A stretch of 64,000 nt of DNA, from positions 2,232,001 to 2,296,000 of the forward strand of contig JACVVK020000005.1 in NCBI GenBank assembly GCA_018292915.2. The letters run 5' to 3'. Of the stretch, positions 41,126 to 51,200 are shown one piece after another. A program made the translations under genes and the position numbers. Numbering within the stretch: the first letter of the stretch is position 1; each line of letters begins with the position of its first letter. Below the pieces are notes generated by a model, which was not told the DNA's origin, did no database searches, and saw nothing but the letters and a program-made list of their open reading frames with translations. The stretch comes from Batillaria attramentaria (lineage: Eukaryota; Mollusca; Gastropoda; Batillariidae).

Positions 41126-41777
41126 GACAGACGACGGAGGGTTAATACATAGACTCCCATTGTTACACAAGGGAGCCAAAAACCGGTAAAAAAAACGGTT
41201 TGGATTTTTGAACCGGTTCACAGCTCTACTGCACAGTATATAATTATATATACTGAAATCCTGTCACATTGTCAAAATGGAGCATCACAAATGAGATACA
41301 AAAGTGGCATTCCCCCCTCCACTGTTATCGTATTTACGTAGTTACTTAATAAGTTCATATTACACATGTAATCATTGTGGAAGATGGTGAACTGTGGCCA
41401 CAGCATCAAGCTGTTGCATCCAGCAGCTATGGCGTTAAGCGTGTAGAGTACCGGTAATGATGATTTGAGATCATACCTGCCGCTATGCGCACCCTGAACT
41501 CCGTGTCGTCAAGCGATTCCAGGACATGATCCTGCAATGATATGGCGAAGTCATCATCGCTTTTTCTACTCTCAAGCAGAGCCTTGGCACCGCTGAGGGC
41601 TCCGTGCCTCGTTTCCCACCTATCAGAGACCTCAAGCAGAAGCTTGAGGAAATCATTTTGTAGCTCTAAGACTTTCTCATGTTCCGAGTTTGTTAATAAT
41701 TTCTGTAGTTCCGTGTAACCTCTGTCGCGTTCAAGTTTTGCGTCGCTGCAAAGAAGTTTCTGAATTTCGGCAGACAT
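28992..41777 (-). CDS. HEAT/ARM-like repeat protein, family not recognised (16 exons)
   Basis: Exons in transcript order are 41777-41477, 38442-38258, 37404-37248, 36626-36520, 35942-35833, 35151-35049, 34691-34605, 34140-34050, 33120-33069, 32761-32652, 31765-31596, 30985-30879, 30703-30562, 30138-30055, 29900-29791 and 29037-28992. Every junction keeps phase and the sum is 1962 nt, 653 residues. The sequence is built of amphipathic helix pairs typical of HEAT/ARM solenoids, for example HAVREAACACIAELGSK, WPVRDAACVACGNFVLCF and SVRLGAAIALVNVVKAC. A Gly/Cys-rich insertion (MYSCGSLAPKMGRG...GGCMDHKF) follows near residue 500, then more helices. There is no signal peptide or membrane segment. 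I do not recognise the family; a scaffold role is only inferred from the fold. Two donors are GTTGGT. The last exon is the least certain: exon 15 could instead end in the TAA at its donor. The start gives a normal N-terminus and shares a 179-bp promoter with XRN2. Confidence 0.82.
30321..30369. repeat. CA microsatellite in HEAT-gene intron
   Basis: CA run of about 48 bp preceded by alternating GC/CG, between exons 13 and 14. Confidence 0.95.
31348..31402. repeat. GT microsatellite in HEAT-gene intron
   Basis: GT run of about 54 bp, followed after a short gap by a second GT tract and poly-G. Confidence 0.95.
32111..32375 (+). repeat. Dispersed repeat K, partial copy
   Basis: It shares 'tttgctaagccag', 'gtgagtgc.cctgta.gctc', 'actctatcttgat' and 'cactttgc..gagc' with the start of the 60755-61085 copy. 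G-rich simple sequence (about 32180-32285) interrupts it. Confidence 0.6.
32484..32521. repeat. Poly-C followed directly by poly-A
   Basis: Nineteen C then nineteen A with no interruption, in a HEAT-gene intron. It belongs to the recurrent C-run/A-run class described in the findings. Confidence 0.9.
33395..33840. mobile_element. Composite of retroposon tails and a tRNA-like SINE
   Basis: The left end is an (AAT)n tail followed by a segment complementary to the retroposon tail at 48548-48621 ('ggcgctttacccaattt'). The middle holds 'ggagtacccggagagaac', a motif I recall as common in repeats of aquatic animals, and a box-B-like 'ggactcgaacccctga'. The right end has another short tail ending in ATTATT. 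It lies in the HEAT-gene intron between exons 8 and 9. Confidence 0.6.
34203..34387. mobile_element. MITE with CAGTAAAGCCTCACTT ends (family H)
   Basis: The left end CAGTAAAGCCTCACTTAGACAACC and the reverse-complemented right end CAGCAGAGCCTCACTTGGGCGACC form an imperfect inverted repeat of 24 bp. The element is 185 bp and non-coding, in the intron between exons 7 and 8. No clear target duplication is seen. Confidence 0.75.
36055..36338 (-). mobile_element. MITE family A, copy 3
   Basis: The ends CAGGCTGGGGAATTG (left) and, reverse-complemented, CAAGCTGGGGAATTTTCAGTC (right) match the family A copies at 46077 and 60344 in reverse orientation. The interior 'ggcatttagc' and 'ctcctggcacc' blocks also match. 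It is flanked by GTCGTG and GTGGTG, five of six bases alike. Confidence 0.75.
37898..37962. repeat. GT microsatellite in HEAT-gene intron
   Basis: GT run of about 65 bp followed by a GA-rich duplicated phrase and, at 38081-38115, a C-run/A-run composite. Confidence 0.95.
39191..39524. repeat. Tandem duplication, 170-bp period
   Basis: The block starting 'tgacgcaattactgaa' at 39191 is repeated from 39361 with only a few differences in the T/A-rich part. It lies inside the hAT-like element. Confidence 0.9.
40103..41178. mobile_element. Nested element of ~145-bp units with ERR/FTZ-F1-type sites (family F)
   Basis: Bounded by TGGCTCCCTTGTG (40103) and its complement CACAAGGGAGCCA (ends 41178), so it is a terminal-inverted-repeat element of about 1.08 kb inserted in the hAT-like element. 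It consists of about seven diverged units of roughly 145 bp, each with blocks like 'tatcaatgtctatcatc', 'aagtttgatgcctct' and 'gagaaaatgccaatgttaa'. Most units hold TGACCTTGA and/or TCAAGGTCA: 40123, 40377, 40400, 40531, 40676, 40692, 40961 and 40977 are exact. Confidence 0.8.
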
Positions 41778-41956
41778 GTTTACAGTCCCAACGCTGACAA
41801 AATGTTAAACTCTGTCTGATTGGTTCAGGTTAGAGAAAGGATCCAACCATTTGGCTTTTCACAACATTCGACCGAACGTGGTTTTCAAAGAAAGAAGAGT
41901 GCCTCTGCAGCGTGCACTGGGGGCCTGTAGTACTTGTTACAAATAAAGACGTAAAC
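41778..41956. promoter_or_regulatory. Bidirectional promoter between the HEAT gene and XRN2
   Basis: Only 179 bp separate the two divergent start codons. An inverted CCAAT box (ATTGG, 41819-41823) lies close to the HEAT-gene side. No TATA box is positioned for either gene. Sharing of one promoter is inferred from the spacing. Confidence 0.7.
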
Positions 41957-44900
41957 ATGGGTGTCCCGGCGTTTTTCGGTGGTTAAGCCGCAAATATCCG
42001 TCGATAGTCGTTCACTGTGTCGAGGAAAAGGTAAGATTTAGACAGATTTTCACGATCTATGTATAAATTTCGCAGGCACAATGTGGGTCTCCACTGACAA
42101 GCATTCATTTGCTGAACTGTTAAAGTCTAGTCATCGATACGGTAGTGAAACGATGGTGGACTGAAAAGTGCGATATAATGCAGTGGTGATCGTTCAGAAG
42201 CTATATGACAGTGATAAAGAATTGGAGAAGTATTTGATCACATCAGATTTTCTTTTTACTGCACCTGCATGAGTGCATCATCCTCCAAGTCAAACTTATT
42301 CCTTGAGGCATGTTTTGAATCTTTTCAGTTACAATGTACAAGTTATGTTTTTATGTTTTATTCCAGCCAAAGAATCTGAACGGTATTCAAGTGCCAGTGG
42401 ACTGCAGCCAGCCTAATCCCAACGATGTAGAGTTTGACAATCTGTATCTTGACATGAATGGCATCATCCATCCCTGTTGCCATCCTGAAGACAAGTGAGT
42501 TGTGTTGATTGTGACTCACCTAGATAGATACAATTTGAGAAAATAGATAGATAGATAGATAGATGGATTGCGCTGTCATTTTTTTAGTCATCCATCCATT
42601 CCATTTTTGCCACCATGCTGTATGACACAGGCCATTTTCACTCTTACTCATGAATATTAAATTTGAAATTTGGGTTTCACTTTCACTAGTTTCAGTAACA
42701 CTGCAGTGTACATTGCAGTGCAGTCTTGGCTGTGATTTTCAAAGATACTGGGTAATGAACGTTGCATTTATAAACTTTTGTCACACGAAATGGACAACAG
42801 AACACTTCAATAGTCTATATTTGCAGCACCCTTTTGTTTCGTGGACCATTAAAAAACAACTTGAATATATATGGCCCGGAACGTGAGTATGTCGTATTGT
42901 GAAAAGTCACCACCACTCACAAGCCCCGAAAGTTCAGACATTCATATTGCTGTCAAACATTATGTAGTACTAGTGCTGGTTGTTATTTAACACAAACACT
43001 AAGTTACACAAACAGTATTTTCTCCATTTTTCTGCAGGCCGGAGCCCAAGAATGAGGATGAAATGATGATCTTGATCTTCCAGTACATCGACAGGATCTT
43101 CTCCATCGTTCGTCCCCGCCAACTTCTGTACATGGCCATTGATGGAGTAGTAAGTCTGACTGCCTTTGCAAATTGCATAGCTGTTTGAAGAACTTGCGTG
43201 TTAATCGTGGAAGTTAAAGTACACCACACCTTCTCATAACAAGTTGCATTATGCAGGTAAATTTGATCAAATGAAATGTGCTTGAATTTAAAACAACAAA
43301 AACAAAACAAGAATGGTTTCAGTGGAAAGAAAATTAATAAAAGATGACGTTTTAATTAAAACTTATTCTTCCTTGAGACATATTTGGGAAAGTTGTGCTC
43401 AGACAACACATTTTTCTGTGTTTCAGGCCCCACGGGCAAAGATGAATCAACAGAGGTCTCGCCGCTTCAGAGCATCAAAAGAATCAGGGTAAGAACTAAG
43501 ATAAGTGATGCACCATACACTAAGGAGACTGGTTTGCACCTGTAATAACATTTCCATAATTATGATTCGTTTTAGGGTGCATGCATTTTTTAGGAAGTTC
43601 CTTTGCTTTTTATTGTACATCTTATTCTTAGCAGAGGACTGTCGTGGTAGTATATGTTTATGTGTCAAGTTTTATTGTACTTCCATTGACAGAGAAAAGT
43701 CCAAGCTGATGAATGAGATGCGTGAGGAGATGATGTCAAAAGGCATGCAGCTGCCCCCTCCCAAGCCGGCTGCAGAGAAGTTTGACAGCAACTGCATCAC
43801 TCCAGTGAGTGTTACAGCTTCTCGGTGTCAATAACATTATGTCACCCTACCCCACCCTCTTTGCTTTTCTCTCGCTCTCTCGCTCTCTCTCTCTCTCACT
43901 CTGACGCTCTCTCTTTCTCTGATTCTCTCTGTCTCTCTCTCTGACCCTCTCTCTGACCCTCTCTCTCTCTCTCTCTGTTCTTTTCTGCGAACTGTAGCTC
44001 TCAAACCTTGAAACACGAGCACTGTTCTGTCCCTGCAGTGTGGAGTATCACCATTTCTCGAGTTTTCCCACCCTGTTCTGTGTTACGGCAGCCACTTGTT
44101 TTATTTCTTTCTAGTGTACTGACTACTGTGCTTGTCTGTGTGTCTGGTAACAGGGTACACCATTCATGTTCCGACTCGCTGACTGCCTGCGCTTCTACAT
44201 CCACGATCGTCTGAACAACGACCCTGGCTGGGCTGGAATCAAGGTCATCCTTTCAGACGCTAATGTTCCCGGAGAGGGAGAGCACAAGATCATGGACTAC
44301 ATCAGAAGGCAAAGAGGTTTGTGTGACTTCATTCATGGGACTGTTATTATGAATATATATTTATGGATTTCACACATTTTGCGAACATTTTCCTGCAAGT
44401 GCAATGTTGTTGTATACCAGACATAAAATTTATATATGCATAAATCCCAGTTTATATGTTTCATTTTCAGCACAACCTGATCATGACCCAAACACTCGAC
44501 ACTGCCTTTGTGGAGCTGATGGTATGTGTGCACAATCTTAATGATCTTGGACTAGGTTTTTAAAGTTGTTGTTTGTTGTCAGCAGCATGACTGTTGCTTT
44601 TGTTGATGCATAATTAATTGTTTTTGTGCTGAGTTTATTGATTACTATCAAAATGATAAAGATAATGATAACAACAGTAGTCAGCTCTGGTCTGGAGCTT
44701 TACAATTTTCTCTTAGCGAGAATTGCTTTGCGTTTTCACTTTTGGTTTATTTACACAATGTGTGTGTGAACTCGCACTTAAGCGCTGTAACTATAAGTGA
44801 TATACAATATATATTCTGTGTTTGTTTGTATGTTTGTTTTTCTTTGTACGGCAGAGTACTGACAAGTGCCCAAAAAATACTGACGTTTGTGCGAAATAGT

Positions 44901-45846
44901 ATTGACAGACACTTTTGGGGTTGGCACCTCTGTGTATAGATTATAAGCAGATATATGTATTGATGCCTATGTCTGTTATTATTGGTGTATGAAATCTTTG
45001 CATGGTTACAGTTTGTACTGTAATGTAAATATTTGGGTTAGGGTTTTCATTAGTATCCTGGAATACAAAAATATAATTGTATGATAATTGTATGGTTTAG
45101 TACACATATAAATGAAAGGACACTGCGGACAACTGTTGATCACACTTTTTTTTATTTCTTTTGTGTTTAGCTGACCTCATCATGCTTGGTAAGTCTGTTC
45201 ATTAGTGTTTGTAAATTCTGACCTGCTGGTTTAGACACGTTTATTTTGTTTCTTGTTGTGGAGATACATGTATGAACACACTTTTGACCATTGACAAGAC
45301 AAACTTAGTATGTTCAGTAAACATTCATTTAAAGGAGCCTAACCTTGCAATGGCAGATCACTAATTGATTACAAATCACGAGAGAGAGAGAGAGAGAGTC
45401 TCTGACCTGCTGTTTTGGTAAACTTACCTGTGGTCATTGTCGTGAGAAAAAAGAGAGAGAGATGATGATGATAATGGTGAAACATATATATATATATATA
45501 TACCTGTTTCAAGGGATAGTGCTTACAGATATTGCCGCCTTTTTGCACAAGCTGAGAGACTCAGACATTTAATGCTCTTCAGGCATCCGCCCATAAAGCA
45601 GTGGTTACAAACATATACGAATGCTGCGTGACATAACACAGAAAAGCTGGAGACCAGCCTTAGCCCGACACGGAAATCCTGCAGTCAGTAATGTCTTTAG
45701 GAATTACAGTTTTGATTTGTCTCACACTTTACAAAGATAGTTCCTGGCCGCACGATCATCAGCCCAAGTACAGTCTGATTAGATTAACGATGGCTCGCCT
45801 CTCCTCGTTCCCACGTCTCAGCACACAAGCTGACAGAGAGAGAGAG

Positions 45847-45915
<69 letters not shown>

Positions 45916-48194
45916 AAGAGGATGTCAGTGTTTCTGAAGGTGACACATTTTCTCCACTGTAGGGCTGGCCACCCATGAAGTCAACTTCACCATTATTCGA
46001 GAAGAGTTCAAACCAAACCAGCCAAGACCATGTGAGATGTGTGGACAGTTTGGTGAGTGTTTTGTGTATTTGTTATCAGACTGGGGAATTGTCAGTCATT
46101 TGGCAATTTTCAGTCAAATTTCCCATCCTTTCAGCCAAAAAATCCAAGTTTCAGCAAAAAAAAAGGAAGGCGGAAAAGGTTGCACACACAGTCATGTATC
46201 ATGATATATGTAATAGTATATAATATGGGACTTCAGTTTTGAGCGCTTGCATATCAGTACCAAGGCATTATAAATTTAACTTCTTGGTGCCAGTAGAGAC
46301 TACTAAATGCCTTTAAAAACGCTAAAATTTGTTTTTCTGAAGTGGGGCGTTGTCCTCATGGTCCCACAGTAGTGTGCTACTGCTGCACCCTGGCCTAGGT
46401 TTCTTTCAGTCTTTTTTTCCTTCAGCAATTCCCCAGCCTGTGTTATCTAAGATTGAGATTACAGTTGCAGTGTAAGGTTGGTGTGTGGCTGTTTCAGTTG
46501 CTTCACAATAAATGTAATTGCAATAGGATTTTGTTTAAATGTTTGACTTTTTCCTGTCTGAAACTAGGTCACGAAATGAAGAACTGTGAAGGGTTACCAA
46601 AGGACAAATGTGGAGAGGTAAGAAAAATTAAACTCTCTCTCCCCCTCTCTCTCTTTCTCTTCATCCTCTTCAACGTATCATGATTCATGTTGTATGCTGC
46701 TCTGAGTATTTAGATGATAGGTGGCATATCATGATATGAAAAAGCAGTGTTCTCAGAGTGTTCTTGAGGAAACTGTTTCAACTTTCAAACACATGCTGAA
46801 ATTGAAACCATTTCTTCATTTGCTTCTATTGTTCTCTTTCCATAGCATGATGAGATACAGAAACCGGTAGGAGCAGAGGTTGAGTTCATCTTCATTCGTC
46901 TCAACATCTTGAGGGAGTACCTGGAAAGGGAGCTGCGTATGGACAACCTCCCCTTCCCATATGAATTTGAGGTAAGTGGGACCCCCTCCATTATTTTTTA
47001 TCAATTTATGTACATGTATTCACTCCCTTTTCTGGTTTGTGGTTTGAAAATAGAACAATTATTCGGTAGACATCAGTGCTCGACCATTTCTTTGACTTCT
47101 GAAACTTTTGGGTTTTTTGTAGTTTTAATTGATTCATTTTATTTTTGTATTTGTTGAAAACACAGAGAGCTGTTGATGACTGGGTGTTCATGTGCTTCTT
47201 CGTGGGCAACGACTTTCTACCTCATCTGCCATCTCTGGAAATCAGGTGCGATATCTACGTTTTTTTGCTGCTACATGTATTGAACATACTTTGCATTTAT
47301 ATCGAAGGCAGACAGTGTTATATGTTTTTACATCAAAGGCAAGATAGTGTTATATCTGTTTTCATAGACTTGTGCTCATGTTTTGTTTGTTTGTTTTTTT
47401 CAGGGAGGGTGCTATTGACAGACTGGTGAAACTGTACAAGAATGCAGTGTATAAAACAGGGGTAGGTTCATCCTCCGTATCTGTCAGCCTTGTTGTGCGT
47501 TTACCACCCGTCTCGCGCGCTTCGTTCCGCCAATGAAAAGCGCCTGAAAGTCCCCAGGCGCAAGTTGAAAACCACTGGCGAATGCTCCCTCAGTTTCCTT
47601 GCCCCATATGTTTGGAACTCGCTGCCGGTCGAAATTTGTGATCTTCCCACGCTGTCCCAGTTCAAATTGAACCTGAAAACCCATCTCTTCTGTCGAGCCT
47701 TTCACACTTAAGTAGTCTGCCATTGTTTCAGTGTCTCTGTCTGTTATTGTATATCTGCATCAGGCCGGGGTGTGCATTTGTGTGTGTCAGTGTGTGCGAG
47801 TACGTGTGTGTGTGTGTGTGTGTGTGGCGCTATGACTTGCTTTGCTGTGAGAATAAGCGCTAGAGAAGTACTATTTATTATTGTTGTTATTATTATGTTC
47901 TCTACTCATTCAATATAAGCACTTACATTATAAACAAAAAATCTTCATTTTTATCATCTCTAGAGGAATTTAAATATGCCATGTGTATGGAATGTATATA
48001 ATCTGCCAAAATCTGAACTGCCCTGTACTGATAAGCAAATCTGATGACTGTCCGCTGTGTGGTACATGCTAGTTTGCTGTATTTTGTTTTAGGGGTATCT
48101 GACTGACAGTGGGGTGGTGGCGTTGGAACGAGTTCAGCTTGTCATGACAGGTGAGTGAGTTGGAGAATTTCACCCTCAGTTTTAGATTGTTTTG

Positions 48195-48275
<81 letters not shown>

Positions 48276-51200
48276 ATGTGTGTGTGTGCGCGCGTACACT
48301 TTTTTGTCTTACATTGTCCACATGATACATGCTTACCTAACAAAAAAATGTCTGTCCAGAGCTTGGTCATGTTGAAGACGAAATCTTCAAGAAGCGGAGA
48401 GATGATGAGGTATGTAAACAGTAGCCCATACATGTATCTACATAATTATTATAAACCACATGAGTGTTGAAGTCAGGAAGGTGTAAGGGGAATATTATTA
48501 TTAACCTTGTGAATTTGAGTCCCAGGACGATACATGACTTCATGTATCAGTTTGTGGCGCTTTGAGCCAATTCACGAAATTGGGTAAAGCGCCTACACAA
48601 TACTCATTATTATTATTATTTCGAAATCACCCCGTTTTCCTTAAAATGAAGCCATGGACTTTTTTTCTGTTTTGCCAATGCATGGCAGAGTAAAGGGGCG
48701 GGCAGGGTTCGCGTTAACTGGCAATTACCAGTAAATTACTGGTTATAAAGAGGAAATACTGGAAATTTTTTAGCTGTCAGTCCCGGGGACTGGTTTTATT
48801 TTGCTGGGACTGGTTACATATTTATGGGAGAAAAAAATGCACAGGTTGATCGTAAAAAGAAAAAAAAAAATGTTGATCGTTCATACAAAATTTGTGGCCC
48901 AGGCTTGACTAGCGGCACTTGCCTTATCTCTCTGAATTGTACTTGCAAAAATTTACATCATTACTTGCAGTGCTACCGGAATTTTTTCACAGGGACTGGT
49001 TTTGCTCAGAGTCACTGAAAAAACGGTCGGGGTAGGAGGCGAGGGGACTGGTTTTGAAAAATCCTAGCGCGAACCCTGGGCGGGGATTCGGCCCTGGGGC
49101 TTCCATAGTGGAGTCATCTGTTGTTCCCCATGCTGTGGACTCCAATGTACATGTGCTAAAGGGTGTCCTGTGTTATAAAATACAATCTGTTTTTCCATTT
49201 CAGTTGAATTTCAGGAGGCGCACCAAAGCCAGAAAGGAAAGAGAGAGAAGAGTGAGTATGGCTCTGGGTTTTCTTTGTGAAATGGAGGGAGATAAACAGT
49301 GCATGACTGTACCCGTTTAATTTTCACTGCCCCGGTAGTAAAATTGTGTTATGATGATAATGTATGTTTAGTAGGATAGTGTCTGGTCTTACTCTTAGTT
49401 CACTGGGTTTCACGCACAAGCTGAATCAGCTGATCACATTGTCAAATACTTTAAGTGGTGATAACTGGTCTCGCATTACATTTTGCAGCAACAACAACAT
49501 GAAGCCATGCGGAGAGGGGGTCTCCTTGGTGCTGTGGTGAGTTTCTGTCTGCGGTTTGTTTACAGAAAAATTTTGAAGTGTTTCAGTAGATGTTATATCA
49601 GCAGTTTGGCGTTCAGAGTTCTCAGGTGTAACTTGGTTAAGCTTCATTATTTCCAAATTGGACAGATAAAGATTTAGACACACAGACATTCTCTCTCTCT
49701 TTTTTTTTTTTTTTTTTTTAATCTCATATTGTTGTCATTGACCAGACAGTAACAATGACACAGTGGCCATGACAATGTATGACCTGAGAGCATGGCGAGT
49801 GAATGAGCGTGTGCATGTGTGTGTGCTTGTGTGTATGTACGTGTGTGCATTTGGAGAGTAAACCTGGACAGATGGGAGAACTATTTGGTTGTCAGTATGG
49901 TAAACAGCATGTCGTTTTCCTGCATGGTGTGACTGCGTGAGTATGCGTGGATGGTTCGTCTGAATGCGTGTGTCATTTTGCACCACCTCAACGGCCACAT
50001 ACCACATCCTGACAAGCCTAACCGACATTATCTTGTAGCAAGAAATGACCATGATATCCATTTTCCCCTATTTTGTGCGTGTGCGAAGAATTTGTTTTCA
50101 TTTTTCTGGCTCCTTTTTCCCCCTGCACAGCCTATCGGACGAGGCGGCTCCACATCAAACAACTTGAGGCATCAGGCGTACGAGATGCGGAAGCAGGGTA
50201 TGGCCACATCGTCCCGTGACCAGCAGAACATGAGCGCAGCAGCTGAACTGAAGCAGATGATGAACCAGGGGGCTCAGAAGAAGGATGAGGATTCGGACGA
50301 GGAGCCTCCAGATGATGTCAGGTAAAATGCTGATGAATTGTTTAGAATGATAAACTTGTCAACAAATGGTATGAGATATTTCAATGCCTTTTGGGTTTCA
50401 CCTTACATCCAGTGAGCCAGAATGAATTTGTGTATTTTTATTATTTATTCGCTTATTTATATATTTAGCTGTTTTTGTGTTTTCACACAGATCCACGTGT
50501 ATTTCTTTATGGTTCTAGAATAGAAAATTAGTAAACAAATAAATAAATCACAGTGTTAAACCAGGTCGCTAGACTATCGTGAATATTTGTCTGTCGCAGG
50601 CTGTGGGAAGATGGGTGGAAGGATCGCTACTATTCACAGAAGTTCGATGTCGACCCCAAAGACATTGTCTTCAGACACAACGTGGTAAGTTTACCACTAT
50701 CCTGAGCGCAAAACTCTCATATTAGACTCTTATTTGAAAACTCTCAGAAGTTAACGACTCCAGCCCTAATCACATTTTTATGGAAGTGGGCTGTATACTG
50801 AAACTGACTTCCCGTTTGGGATAATACAGATATGTTTGATTTGATTTTTGATTGATTTGAAACAAGGAAACCCACAAAATGATTTTGCTTTGGTGCGTCT
50901 GCATTTCTTTCTCTTTTCTGACGCAGGCCAATCACTATGTGCGAGGGCTTTGCTGGGTGCTGCGTTACTACTACCAGGTGAGACATCATCTGTCTTGTTA
51001 CAAAGCTTTTTAAAAAATTTATTATTATTATTATTTTTTTTTATTTTTTTATTTAGCATTTTTGGCCAATCAGAATAAAGACTAAACTGCCTTGCAAGCT
51101 TTCACACAGCATCAGAGCACAAGTTGCTCATGCGCACATGTACAGACCATCATCGCTCGTAGTACATGTTGTGAGCACTGTTGGTGGTAATTCAGCACAC

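Larger units (their letters stand above)
38760..41228. mobile_element. hAT-like non-autonomous transposon, 2.47 kb (family E)
   Basis: The termini are TAGAGCTG at both ends in inverted orientation. A perfect 8-bp direct repeat CTGCACAG flanks the element (38752-38759 and 41229-41236). An 8-bp duplication and a YARNG-type terminus are hallmarks of the hAT superfamily. Subterminal regions carry many ACCGGTT motifs, some as palindromic AACCGGTT. No transposase frame is visible, so it is non-autonomous. It contains a 170-bp tandem duplication and a nested element (40103-41178), and it fills most of HEAT-gene intron 1. Confidence 0.85.
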
